Below are positions 40,829 through 50,301 of a stretch of DNA of 64,000 bases, piece after piece. Position 1 is the first letter of the stretch. Each line of letters begins with the position of its first letter. This stretch comes from Bacteroidales bacterium (GTDB lineage: Bacteria; Bacteroidota; Bacteroidia; Bacteroidales; WCHB1-69), in contig JAEEKX010000039.1 of NCBI GenBank assembly GCA_016288655.1, forward strand, positions 1-64,000, read 5' to 3'. The notes beneath the pieces are model-generated. The model saw nothing but the letters and a program-made list of their open reading frames with translations, was not told the DNA's origin and ran no database searches. The position numbers were made by a program, and so were the translations under genes.

Positions 40829-42334
40829 TTAGCCGCAGTAGAAATACTCGTGGACGATCTGCAGCATGAGGTCGGGGTTCTTCTCAATGCGTTTGCGGAT
40901 GTCGGCGTCGTCGAAGGACTTGAGTTGCTTGACAATGTCGTCAATCATGTCGGAGTTGAAAACACCGTATTTCTCGAAGATGCTGCGGTGGGCGGAGAGT
41001 TGGTCGGCCGACTCAGAGCAGGAGGCGGGCAGTTGGGCGAGGGACTCCAGTTTGGCCTTGTTCTCGGCCTTGTGGATGTTGACATCGACGTAAGTCTTCT
41101 CGGCGAGTTCGAGGGGCTTTTCCATCTCGAAGCCGTGACGGGCGGCGACGACGAGGCCGGCGAGCAGCAAGTAGATGTCGGCGGAACCGTCGGGGCAGCG
41201 GAACTCCACAGTCTGCTTCTGGGAGTGATCGACGTTGTTGGGTTTCTCATTGGGGTTGGCCATGGCGACCATGTCGGTGGCACTGGTCCAGCCGAGGGGT
41301 ACGCGCACGAGCACGGAGCGGTTGCGGTCGCCCCAGCAGATGGAGGTGGGAGCTTCCTGGTGCGGCACAAGGCGGAAGTAGGAGGTCGGGTTGGTGTTGC
41401 CGAAGGCGGTGAGCGAAGAGGCGCAGGTCATGTAACCGGCGATAGCGTTCTTGGCAATGGAGTTGAGTTTGCCCTTGGTGACCATCTGGTTCTTGCCGTT
41501 CTTCACAATGCGGGTGTGGATGTGGAGGCCGCTGCCCGCCTTGCCCGCAGTGATCTTCGGGGCGAAGGTGACATCGAGACCGTACTGGTAGGCCAGGTTG
41601 CGGATGATCCACTTGGCGAGCACGAGTTGGTCGGCGGCGTCCTGGACGTCGGTGACGAGGAACTCGATTTCGTTCTGCTCATAGATCTTGTCTTCGAGGG
41701 TGAAGTTGCCCACTTCGGAGTGGCCGTACTTGATGAGGCCGCCGACCTTGGCGATGTTGAGCATGCATTCTGTGCGGAACTGTTCGAACTTGGTGAAGGG
41801 TGTGGACTCGTGATAGCCCTTCTGGTCGGGGGTGAGGTAGAGGTCCTCCTTGTCACCGATGACGTAGTACTCAAGTTCGCCCATGGCCTGGAAGTCAAAG
41901 CCGGTGACTTGGTGGAAGGAGGCAGCGGCTTTGCGGAGGATGTACTCGGGAGAGTTCTCCATGGGCTGTCCGTCCTTATTGAAGTAAGAACAGAGGAAGG
42001 AGAGGGTGGGGATTTCGGCGAAAGGATCGACGAAGGCGGTGCGGAAGCGCGGGATGACGTACATGTCGCTGGAGCCGGCATGGATGAAGGCGGGGAAGAT
42101 GTTGGAGCCGTCAACGCGTTCGCCGCAGGAGAGGATCTGTTCGAGATAGTCGTGGTCGTTGAGTACGAAGTTCAAGGTCTTGAGACGTCCGTCGCCCGCC
42201 ACGTAGCGGAAATTCACCATCTGGATGCCTTTTTCTTCCACAAAGCGGATCATGTCGGCTTTGGTGAAATCCTTGGGGCTTTTCTTGAGGAAGTTGACCA
42301 CCTCATTCATGTTCATTACCTGTTCTTCTTTCAT
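40829..42334 (-). CDS. glnA: Glutamine synthetase family (GSI-type) protein
   Basis: GELEYYVIG, AGKAGSGLHIHTRI, YFRLVPHQEAPTSICWGDRNRSVLVRVPLGW, VEFRCPDGSADIYLLLAGLVVAARHG. Confidence 0.9.
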   Translation of the reverse strand: MKEEQVMNMNEVVNFLKKSPKDFTKADMIRFVEEKGIQMVNFRYVAGDGRLKTLNFVLNDHDYLEQILSCGERVDGSNIFPAFIHAGSSDMYVIPRFRTAFVDPFAEIPTLSFLCSYFNKDGQPMENSPEYILRKAAASFHQVTGFDFQAMGELEYYVIGDKEDLYLTPDQKGYHESTPFTKFEQFRTECMLNIAKVGGLIKYGHSEVGNFTLEDKIYEQNEIEFLVTDVQDAADQLVLAKWIIRNLAYQYGLDVTFAPKITAGKAGSGLHIHTRIVKNGKNQMVTKGKLNSIAKNAIAGYMTCASSLTAFGNTNPTSYFRLVPHQEAPTSICWGDRNRSVLVRVPLGWTSATDMVAMANPNEKPNNVDHSQKQTVEFRCPDGSADIYLLLAGLVVAARHGFEMEKPLELAEKTYVDVNIHKAENKAKLESLAQLPASCSESADQLSAHRSIFEKYGVFNSDMIDDIVKQLKSFDDADIRKRIEKNPDLMLQIVHEYFYCG

Positions 42335-42337
42335 AAT

Positions 42338-43288
42338 TTACAGATTTATAATGTTATTGAAATAATTTCTGATCTTCATCTGGAGGAAGCGGGTGTTGCC
42401 AGAATAGTTCTCCACCTGCGGTTCCTGACTGCTGCTCATGAGGATGATGCCTGCCTCGTCGTTCTGCACGAAACGGGAGAGGTCGAGTGTGACGACAGGG
42501 TTCATCTGATAGTCCTCCACATCGACCTGACGGAAGTTGTCGGAAGCGGTGAGCGTGAGAAAGATGATGTTGTTCTCTTCGCAATAGGGGGCGAGGTCGT
42601 TGATGACATCGAACCAGGTGTCGGGCAGGTTCTCCGTAGTGGTGTAAAGCACCGCCAACTGGTATTCGGGACCTTCGGAGAGCGTCATGGGACTGCACTC
42701 GAAAAGGCCGGAGGTGCCCACGAGGTATCGGTCAACGGCATAGATGTCACACTGGCGCTGGGTAGTGTCGCGGAAGTCGGGGCGTTTTTCATAATGCTTA
42801 TATACAAGGAACGCGCCGGAGGCGTCGCGGGTCCAACTCCACTTTTCGGATTCGATGATGGCGCCGGTAGAGGCGAGGTCAACGGCTACGGGCACGACGT
42901 CGCGCACATGTTCCCCAACCGCAATGACCAAGTAGGTCCAGTCACCGTCATCGGAACGCACCATCCACAACTCTTGGTTGGAGGTCAGCGGTTCGCGGTA
43001 GAGCAAGCTCCACTCTTGCGGCAGCTGGCTGGCCAAATGCACATGCACCCCCTCATACTGTTGTGCCCGCTTGAGAAATTCCGTCAGAAAACCGGAAGGA
43101 AGCGGATAGGTCTGCACATCCGAAGGGACCAGACTGAGTGAATCAGGTATGGTGCTTATCGGGCAGGTGTCCGGTTTCTCCATAACCACCAGGGCCTCCT
43201 TTTCCTCCCGCTTACAAGCAGTTGCCAGCAGAAGGAACGCCACTCCGAGAAGGGTCAATACCTGTATTGTTTTTCTCATTCGAATCAT
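42338..43288 (-). CDS. Hypothetical lipoprotein
   Basis: Lipobox LLATAC near the N-terminus (start may be MRKTIQVL at 43279); no recognised domain. Confidence 0.7.
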   Translation of the reverse strand: MIRMRKTIQVLTLLGVAFLLLATACKREEKEALVVMEKPDTCPISTIPDSLSLVPSDVQTYPLPSGFLTEFLKRAQQYEGVHVHLASQLPQEWSLLYREPLTSNQELWMVRSDDGDWTYLVIAVGEHVRDVVPVAVDLASTGAIIESEKWSWTRDASGAFLVYKHYEKRPDFRDTTQRQCDIYAVDRYLVGTSGLFECSPMTLSEGPEYQLAVLYTTTENLPDTWFDVINDLAPYCEENNIIFLTLTASDNFRQVDVEDYQMNPVVTLDLSRFVQNDEAGIILMSSSQEPQVENYSGNTRFLQMKIRNYFNNIINL

Positions 43289-43302
43289 TTTCTATCAGGG
43301 GG

Positions 43303-43310
43303 CAAAGATA
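43303..43310 (-). promoter_or_regulatory. Putative -7 element (TATCTTTG on minus)
   Basis: Plus CAAAGATA 15 nt upstream of the start codon at 43288. Confidence 0.5.
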
Positions 43311-43318
43311 CACAATTT

Positions 43319-45244
43319 TTATTTATTCTGAGTGGCTGTGAAAAAATCGGCATGGGCGGCCTTCGCGATGCGGTCAGCCATCTGTTCGGGGGTGAAACCA
43401 GATTCGGCATACAAAGAAGGAATATCGCCATGTTCCACAAAACGTCGGTCGATGGCAATGGGCACGACAGGAATGGAACCGCGGATAGAGACGAACTCGG
43501 AGACAGCCGAGAAGAGGCCACCCTGTTCGATTCCATCTTCAATAGTTACGATAACTTTGTGTTTTTCAATAATTTGAGAAAGCATTTCCGTATCCAACGG
43601 CGCCAAAAAGCGCATATCCACATGGGTGGCGTCGATGCCCTGTTCGTGGAGCAGGTCGAGGGCACGTGCGGCATTGTTGCCGAGCGGACCGAGGGAGAGC
43701 ACGGCCACCTGACTGCCTTCACGCAGCAGCTGAGCACTTCCTATCGGAATCTCCTCCATCGGCAGGCGCCACTCGGCGTGCACTCCCCTCCCCCGCGGAT
43801 AACGGATGGCGAAGGGCAGCTCGCGATGGCGGTAGGCGGTGAACATGAGATTGCGCAAAGAGATCTCATCCATAGGCGATGCAATGACGAGGTTGGGGAC
43901 AGCGCGCAGAAAGGCGAGGTCGAAAAGCCCGTGGTGCGTGGCGCCGTCCTCCCCTACCAACCCGGCGCGGTCGAGGCAAAAGACGACGGGCAGTTTCTGC
44001 AGGGCCACGTCGTGAATAACCTGATCATAAGCACGTTGGAAGAAGGAGGAGTAAATATTGCAAAAAGGGATCATGCCCTGGGCGGCGAGACCGGCAGCGA
44101 AGGTGACGGCATGTTGCTCGGCAATGCCGACGTCGAAAACGCGGTCGGGCAGTTCCTTGGCCATGATGGTGAGGGAGCAGCCGGTGGCCATGGCTGGCGT
44201 GATGCCGACAACGCGCTCGTCTTGGCGGGCCAATTCGAGGATGGTTTCCCCGAAAACGTCCTGATATTTTGGAGGTTGCCCAGCGACAGGAGTTTCGATG
44301 CGCTCACCCGTGTCGGGGTCGAACTTGCCGGGGGCGTGATAGACGGTCTGGTTCTTCTCCGCCAGGTGGAGACCCTTGCCTTTCACGGTGATGGCGTGCA
44401 GGAGGCGGGCACCCGGAATGGTGCGCAGGTCGCGCAGCACCTTGACAAGGTACTCGACATTGTGTCCATCCACGGGACCGAAGTAGCGGAACCCCATGGA
44501 TTGGAAGAGGTTGCTGCCACGCAACAACGTACCCTTGATGGCGTTTCCGAGTTTGCTGAAAGCTCTCAGAATCTTATTATGGATGGGGCGGCGGGAGGAG
44601 AAGAAGTTCCAGATTCGGTTCTTCGCGCGATTGTAGCCAGGAGAAGAGGTGATGTTGAGCAGTTGACGGCTGACAGCCCCGACGTTCTTGTCGATGGCTA
44701 TCTTATTGTCGTTGAGGATGACCAGGATATTGGCCTGGGTTTCGGCGGCGTGGTTGAGGGCCTCGAAGGCCATGCCCCCGCCGATGGAGCCGTCGCCGAT
44801 GACGGCAATGTAGTTGCGCTTTTCGTCGCCGGAGAGTTTGCCGGCCACCGCCATGCCGAGAACGGCGGAGATGGAGGTGGAGGAGTGCCCCGTGCCGAAA
44901 GCGTCGTACTCGCTCTCCGACATTTTCGGAAAACCGCTGATACCTTGATACTTGCGGTTGGTATGAAATTGTTCTTTCCGGCCGGTGAGGATCTTGTGGG
45001 CATACGCTTGGTGCCCGACGTCCCAGACCAATTTGTCGTTGGGGGTATCGAAGACGTAGTGGATGGCTACGGCGAGTTCAACGGCGCCGAGGGAAGAGCC
45101 GAGGTGCCCCGGGTTTTCAGCGGTTTCGGAGATGATATAGTCGCGGATTTCCGCACACAGCATGGGCAGTTCCGAAACTTTGAGTTTGCGGAGGTCTTCG
45201 GGGGTATTGATGCGTGACAAGAAGGTGTATTTACTCGTTCGCAT
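43319..45244 (-). CDS. dxs: 1-deoxy-D-xylulose-5-phosphate synthase
   Basis: ELPMLCAEIRDYIISE, HQAYAHKILTGRK, GTGHSSTSISAVLGMA, VIGDGSIGGGMAFEALNHAA, DVGIAEQHAVTFAAGLA, FCLDRAGLVGEDGATHHGLFDL. Start set to MRTSKYTF. Confidence 0.95.
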   Translation of the reverse strand: MRTSKYTFLSRINTPEDLRKLKVSELPMLCAEIRDYIISETAENPGHLGSSLGAVELAVAIHYVFDTPNDKLVWDVGHQAYAHKILTGRKEQFHTNRKYQGISGFPKMSESEYDAFGTGHSSTSISAVLGMAVAGKLSGDEKRNYIAVIGDGSIGGGMAFEALNHAAETQANILVILNDNKIAIDKNVGAVSRQLLNITSSPGYNRAKNRIWNFFSSRRPIHNKILRAFSKLGNAIKGTLLRGSNLFQSMGFRYFGPVDGHNVEYLVKVLRDLRTIPGARLLHAITVKGKGLHLAEKNQTVYHAPGKFDPDTGERIETPVAGQPPKYQDVFGETILELARQDERVVGITPAMATGCSLTIMAKELPDRVFDVGIAEQHAVTFAAGLAAQGMIPFCNIYSSFFQRAYDQVIHDVALQKLPVVFCLDRAGLVGEDGATHHGLFDLAFLRAVPNLVIASPMDEISLRNLMFTAYRHRELPFAIRYPRGRGVHAEWRLPMEEIPIGSAQLLREGSQVAVLSLGPLGNNAARALDLLHEQGIDATHVDMRFLAPLDTEMLSQIIEKHKVIVTIEDGIEQGGLFSAVSEFVSIRGSIPVVPIAIDRRFVEHGDIPSLYAESGFTPEQMADRIAKAAHADFFTATQNK

Positions 45245-46448
45245 GGTTGAGCAGGGAGTTGTAGAATTGGATGAGATCTTGCGTGATGACCTCGTTGTTA
45301 TGGTCGAGCGCGATGAGGTTGCGGGCATTTTCTCCGATGAAAGAACAGATGTCAGGAGCGTGGACGCACTTGGCGATGGCCTCTACAAACTGCTCGGGCG
45401 TGTTGGCGATGAGGATGTTCTTGCCATCCTCCACGGCGATGCCTTCCGCGCCGATCGTAGTGGTGATGACGGTCTTGCCTAACGCCATCCCTTCGATGAT
45501 CTTCACGCGGATGCCACTGCCCGACAGGAGCGGCACCACCATGACATCCTTGGAGAGCATGAAGTCGTTGGCGGACTCCACCTCGCCGACGACGATGACA
45601 TTCTTGTCGTGGCGGGAGGTGAGGGTGGCGGGGGTTCCGCGGCCTGCAATGGTGAAGGTGAGGTCGGGAAAACGCTCCAGAACCAACGGCCACACTTCAT
45701 CGAGGAAGAACTCCAGCCCTTCGATGTTGGGGCGCCAGTTCATGCTGCCCACATAGAAGAGTTCGGGAGTCGCCGACGGCATGTAGTTCTCATCTTCGGG
45801 GTAGTCGTCGGGATCGACGCCGAAGGGAAGAATGGTGCCGGGGACATCGCCATAGCAATCCGCAAAGAACTGATAATCAGGTTCGGAGATGGCGGCAAAG
45901 GCATCTATTTGAGAACCCAATCCGCACTCGAAACGCTCCAATTGGTTGGCAAGGCATTTGATAGCCCACTTCCTCGGCCAAAATCTCTCGTGACGGGCCA
46001 TCCTCTGCCAGATCTGGTGCTCGATGTTGTGGGTGCGCAAGACTATTTTCGCCTTGGAATACTGACGGATGACGGGGATGTATGAGGCGGTGAAAACGGA
46101 TTCGAGTTGTACGATGTCAAAAGTCTCCTGCTGGAGGATGGCGGCCAATTTTTTGGCGAAGGCCTTGGAGTAAAAACGGGAGATTTGGTAGGAGCGGCGG
46201 GTGAAAAGACTTTTGAAGGCGGCGAAAAACGAGGGGGTGGTATCCACATAAACCGACTCGAAGTTCACGGCGGAGCGATAGCCGGTGGTATTCACGGCCG
46301 CGCTGACGGCATGTTTCGGAGTCTCCATGGCCAAGACACGCACACTGTGGCCCGCCTTGAGCAGCCCCTGCGTCACGTTGTTCATGGCAATCGCCCCGCC
46401 ATCGGAGGGCGGAAACGGCGGTTTATGACAGAGTTGGAGTATTTTCAT
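45231..46448 (-). CDS. Glycosyltransferase family 4-like protein
   Basis: HKPPFPPSDGGAIAMNNVTQGLLKAGHSV N-terminus; FYVGSMNWRPNIEGLEFFLDEVWP and VVPLLSGSGIRVKIIEGMALGKTVITTTIGAEGI. Confidence 0.9.
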   Translation of the reverse strand: MKILQLCHKPPFPPSDGGAIAMNNVTQGLLKAGHSVRVLAMETPKHAVSAAVNTTGYRSAVNFESVYVDTTPSFFAAFKSLFTRRSYQISRFYSKAFAKKLAAILQQETFDIVQLESVFTASYIPVIRQYSKAKIVLRTHNIEHQIWQRMARHERFWPRKWAIKCLANQLERFECGLGSQIDAFAAISEPDYQFFADCYGDVPGTILPFGVDPDDYPEDENYMPSATPELFYVGSMNWRPNIEGLEFFLDEVWPLVLERFPDLTFTIAGRGTPATLTSRHDKNVIVVGEVESANDFMLSKDVMVVPLLSGSGIRVKIIEGMALGKTVITTTIGAEGIAVEDGKNILIANTPEQFVEAIAKCVHAPDICSFIGENARNLIALDHNNEVITQDLIQFYNSLLNHANE

Positions 46449-47934
46449 TTTTGTTTTTTAGGAATATTTTTTTGAAAAAAAGTCTGACCTTCGCAAAAAA
46501 ATGAGTGTAGGTGTCGGGGGAAAGAATAGCGGAATCATTTGTCGCCTTGTAAGTTAGGAAGATACAGATGGGAATAGTGATGAAAGTGGAGAACCACATG
46601 CCCGCCCAGACAGGCCACTCGCCCGACTTAGCGACTTTTTCCCCGAAAATGGAGATGACGAAGTAGAATGCGAAGAATACCACGGTGATAACCAGGGGAA
46701 TACCAATACCTCCCTTGCGGATAATCGTGCCTAGCGGCGCGCCGATGAAGAAGAAAAGCAGGCAAGCGAAGGGCAGCACCATCCGCTGGTGATACTCCAT
46801 CATGCTCTCCCGAATCTCCCGCGCCCGGAGGTCGGACAGGATGTCAACGTGAGGCAGGCAGCCGATGGTGTTGGAGGCCTTGTTGACAGCACGAAAGGCC
46901 ACCTGATCTTTCCACTCCGGCGGAAGATTCTTCCACTGGTACGAAATCCCAGAAGAGGAGGGAAGATCAAAAGAGAGGTCGCGAGCCATGGCCTCCTTGA
47001 AAAAATTGGACTCATATTTCATATAAACCCCCTCCGATATATCCTTCATCTCCTGCTCCTTCTCTCGAACTAAATCCATTATCTTATTCATTTTCAAAGA
47101 TTTACTATTATCCTTGAAAAAACTCTCATCCGCATCCTGCATCTGGAAAGAGGAGATGTCCATCTTCATATATTGCTGATCAAAATGGGCAAAGAAATAG
47201 GGATAGGAGGCATTACGACTGTTCTGACTTCGTCCTTCATCCCATAAAAAACCATCATAGAGGTTGAAAATGAAGTACTTCTTATCGGGGGAAATCGTCA
47301 TCTTTCCGCGATGGGCATAAGTGCCGGAGAGGTTGCCGAAATGACGGGTGTGGTCATAGATAAGCACATCCTCGATGTTTTCGTTGTCGCGATGCTTCTT
47401 GCCGATACGGATAACGTAACCGTCAATGCCATCGTAAAATACGCCTTCGTCGATACTGAGCGTGGGCTTTTGTTGAACGATCTCATACATCATCGATCGC
47501 CACTTCACGTATGCGGCGGGCACCACGTTGTCGGAAAACCAGAAGGAGAAAAGTCCTACGAACAAAGCGATGAATGCCAGCGGTTTCATCAAACTGAGCA
47601 CTGAAATTCCCGCCGACTTGAGCGCCACAATCTCGTACTTTTCACCCAAATTTCCGAATGCCATCAACGAGGAGAGCAACACGGCGAGAGCCAAGGCGAG
47701 GGAAACGAAGGTGGCGGAAACATAGAAAAGCAACTGAAGAATCAGATACCATTCCAACCCTTTTCCCACCAGATCGTCAACGTATTTCCAGAGGAACTGC
47801 ATGTCGATGATCAACAGGGCAAGAAAAAAGGTCAAGGCAAACGGACCCACGAATTTCTTGACCAAGTATCGGTAGATGATCTTGGAGAAAGAGAACTCTA
47901 ACAGATGATGATTGGCCTTGGGTCGAGGTTTCAC
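46423..47934 (-). CDS. LptF/LptG-family permease (YjgP/YjgQ)
   Basis: IIYRYLVKKFVGPFALTFFLALLIIDMQFLWKYVDDLVGKGL and LPFACLLFFFIGAPLGTIIRKGGIGIPL; TM pattern. Confidence 0.9.
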   Translation of the reverse strand: MKPRPKANHHLLEFSFSKIIYRYLVKKFVGPFALTFFLALLIIDMQFLWKYVDDLVGKGLEWYLILQLLFYVSATFVSLALALAVLLSSLMAFGNLGEKYEIVALKSAGISVLSLMKPLAFIALFVGLFSFWFSDNVVPAAYVKWRSMMYEIVQQKPTLSIDEGVFYDGIDGYVIRIGKKHRDNENIEDVLIYDHTRHFGNLSGTYAHRGKMTISPDKKYFIFNLYDGFLWDEGRSQNSRNASYPYFFAHFDQQYMKMDISSFQMQDADESFFKDNSKSLKMNKIMDLVREKEQEMKDISEGVYMKYESNFFKEAMARDLSFDLPSSSGISYQWKNLPPEWKDQVAFRAVNKASNTIGCLPHVDILSDLRAREIRESMMEYHQRMVLPFACLLFFFIGAPLGTIIRKGGIGIPLVITVVFFAFYFVISIFGEKVAKSGEWPVWAGMWFSTFITIPICIFLTYKATNDSAILSPDTYTHFFAKVRLFFKKIFLKNKNENTPTLS

Positions 47935-47943
47935 GGCTGGAAA

Positions 47944-48792
47944 TTAGAAATCGCCTAAGGAGGTGACGGGCAGTTGTTCGAGTGCGCTGGCGGCTTGTTC
48001 CGCATTGGGGGGCGTGCCGTGCCATTTGTGGGTGCCCATCATGAAATCGACGCCCATGCCCATTTCGCTCTTCATGACGATGGCGACGGGCTTGCCCTGT
48101 CCTGTCTTTGATTTTGCAACTTCAAGAGTATCAACAACTTGTTGCATGTCATTACCATCCATTTCAAGAACGGTCCACTGGAAAGACTCCAATTTGTCGC
48201 GGAGAGAGCCGAGCGGCATGACGTCGTCGGTGGAGCCGTCAATCTGCTTTTTGTTATGGTCGATGATGGCGATGAGGTTGTCGGTATGTTTGCCGCCGGC
48301 GAACATGAAGGCCTCCCAGACCTGACCCTCTTCAAGTTCGCCGTCGCCGGTGAGCACGAAGACACGGTGATCGTCGTGGTTGGCTTTCTTGGCGATGGCT
48401 GCGCCGATGGCGACGGAGAGGCCCTGTCCGAGGGAGCCGGAAGCGATACGCAGGCCCGGCAGATGCTCCACCGGGGTAGGATGTCCCTGCAGGCGGGTGC
48501 CGAGTTTGCGGAAGGTGGCCAGTTCGCTCACGGGAAAGTAACCGCGGCGGGCCATGATGCTGTAAAGCATGGGGGAGATATGTCCGTTGGAGAGGAAGAA
48601 CATGTCCTCTCCCCTACCCTCGCGGGTAAAGTTGGCGGGATCGATATCCATAACGTTGAAATAGAGCGCGGTGACCAGGTCCGTGCAGCCCAGCGAGCCG
48701 CCAGGATGCCCCGACTTGGCGTTGAAGACCATGCGAATAATGTCGCGGCGCACTTGCGCTGCAATCTCTTTTAACTGTTCTACCGTTTTCAT
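47944..48792 (-). CDS. Transketolase, N-terminal (TPP-binding) half
   Basis: MVFNAKSGHPGGSLGCTDLVTALYF, GSLGQGLSVAIGAAIA, LTGDGELEEGQVWEAFMFA, IDHNKKQIDG. Start at MKTVEQLKEIAA. Confidence 0.92.
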   Translation of the reverse strand: MKTVEQLKEIAAQVRRDIIRMVFNAKSGHPGGSLGCTDLVTALYFNVMDIDPANFTREGRGEDMFFLSNGHISPMLYSIMARRGYFPVSELATFRKLGTRLQGHPTPVEHLPGLRIASGSLGQGLSVAIGAAIAKKANHDDHRVFVLTGDGELEEGQVWEAFMFAGGKHTDNLIAIIDHNKKQIDGSTDDVMPLGSLRDKLESFQWTVLEMDGNDMQQVVDTLEVAKSKTGQGKPVAIVMKSEMGMGVDFMMGTHKWHGTPPNAEQAASALEQLPVTSLGDF

Positions 48793-48815
48793 TTTCAGGT
48801 AATTATGGATAAAAA

Positions 48816-49337
48816 TTACTTTGTTTGTGCCAAAGAGGCCAATTCGTCTTCCAATTGGAGCAGGAAGTATGCGCCGGATGCGGCCACCAGTTCGAGGTGG
48901 GGAAGATAGTAGAAGTCTTTGGAAATCTCCACGTCGCCGCGGACGAGACCGGCGTTGGTCAACATGAAGCGCATCACGCACTTGTTCTTCTCATTCACCC
49001 AGCCCCATTGGTTTTTCCAGAGGGCCAACTGTTTGAAAGAGATGAGGACGCCATCGAGGGCGAAACTCATCTGGCCGTGGAGGTCGAGTAGCACGGTGGC
49101 CACGTCGCTCTGGTCGGACTCCCGACGGAGCGTGACGTAGGGGAAGAAGAAGCCCTGACGCTTGATGGTGTAGGAGCCGTCGATGGTCTCGAGGCGGGCA
49201 AGCGAACCCTGACCGTGAATCAGGTCGATGGTGGCAAAAATGCCGTCATCCGAGACGATTTGATAGAACTTCTTGGTGACATCCGGCTTGACCAACTGCA
49301 AACCCGAAGTTTGACTTTCTGTAATCTTTTGGAACAT
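48816..49337 (-). CDS. Hypothetical protein (173 aa)
   Basis: Intact ORF in the operon; no recognised motif. Confidence 0.65.
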   Translation of the reverse strand: MFQKITESQTSGLQLVKPDVTKKFYQIVSDDGIFATIDLIHGQGSLARLETIDGSYTIKRQGFFFPYVTLRRESDQSDVATVLLDLHGQMSFALDGVLISFKQLALWKNQWGWVNEKNKCVMRFMLTNAGLVRGDVEISKDFYYLPHLELVAASGAYFLLQLEDELASLAQTK

Positions 49338-49340
49338 GGT

Positions 49341-49739
49341 TTAATACTGTACGGATTTGGAAATACGTTCAGCGATATCCTTCATTTCATCATCGCTCAA
49401 TTTACACTTGGGATTGGCGAAGTTGAGGTCGCCGACGCGGTTGATCGGGACGAGGTGGATGTGGGTATGAGGCACTTCGATGCCGATGACGGCGATGCCG
49501 ATGCGGAGGCACTCCACATTCTTCTCGATGGCTTTCGCCACCTTTTTGGCGAACACCATCATATCGGCCAACATCTTGTCGTCGAGGTCGAAGATATAGT
49601 CATTCTGCAACTTAGGGACAACGAGGGTGTGGCCCTTGGCGAGGGGGTTGATGTCAAGGAAGGCGAAGAACTGGTCGTCTTCTGCGATTTTGTAGCAGGG
49701 AATTTCGCCCTTGATGATCTTGGTGAAGATGGTATCCAT
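49341..49739 (-). CDS. HIT family protein
   Basis: DTIFTKIIKGEIPCYKIAEDDQFFAFLDINPLAKGHTLVVPK and HTHIHLVPI histidine triad. Confidence 0.93.
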   Translation of the reverse strand: MDTIFTKIIKGEIPCYKIAEDDQFFAFLDINPLAKGHTLVVPKLQNDYIFDLDDKMLADMMVFAKKVAKAIEKNVECLRIGIAVIGIEVPHTHIHLVPINRVGDLNFANPKCKLSDDEMKDIAERISKSVQY

Positions 49740-50212
49740 TATCGGGAGATTTTAAGGATTTCGAATTTGAGGATGCCGACGGGGGCGTTCACCTCCGCGA
49801 TTTCGCCCACTTTTTTGCCCAATAAGCCCTTCGCGATAGGTGAGGTAACACTTATCTTGCCCGACTTGAAATCGGCCTCGGATTCAGGCACAAGGGTGTA
49901 AACAATTTCTTTATTACGCTTCATGTCCTTGACAGTAACGATAGAATAGAGCAGAACCTTGGAGATGTCGAGTTTGGATTCATCCAGAATGCGGGCGTTA
50001 GCAATGAGGGTCTGGAGGTTGGCGATCTTCATCTCTAAAAGTCCCTGGGCCTCCTTGGCGGAGTCGTACTCCGCATTTTCGGAGAGGTCTCCTTTGTCGC
50101 GGGCCTCGGCGATCATGGCGGAGATGCGGGGACGTTCCACGGATTCAAGATGTGCTAGTTCGGCTTTCAGTGCGGCCAAGCTTTCGGCAGAATAATATTT
50201 GATTTCACTCAT
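49739..50212 (-). CDS. greA: Transcription elongation factor GreA
   Basis: SAESLAALKAELAHLESVERPRISAMIAEARDKGDLSENAEYDSAKEAQG and ISVTSPIAKGLLGKKVGEIAEV. Confidence 0.95.
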   Translation of the reverse strand: MSEIKYYSAESLAALKAELAHLESVERPRISAMIAEARDKGDLSENAEYDSAKEAQGLLEMKIANLQTLIANARILDESKLDISKVLLYSIVTVKDMKRNKEIVYTLVPESEADFKSGKISVTSPIAKGLLGKKVGEIAEVNAPVGILKFEILKISR

Positions 50213-50246
50213 GATTGATATGCTATGGGTTATGATATAAAATAAT

Positions 50247-50277
50247 ACTAAAGAGACCCGAAACAGGTCTCTTTAGT
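50247..50277 (-). terminator. Terminator hairpin after PorV-like gene
   Basis: ACTAAAGAGACC/GGTCTCTTTAGT perfect 12-bp stem, 7-nt loop, then a T-rich segment on the minus strand. Confidence 0.7.
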
Positions 50278-50301
50278 GTATGAGAAAATGTTGCACAAAA
50301 A

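Noticed and set aside
40754-43141. 795-aa plus-strand ORF opposite the glutamine synthetase and lipoprotein genes
   Set aside because: Antisense shadow of glnA and the lipoprotein gene; no domain features.
43352-45217. 621-aa plus-strand ORF opposite dxs
   Set aside because: Antisense shadow; dxs is clear on the minus strand.
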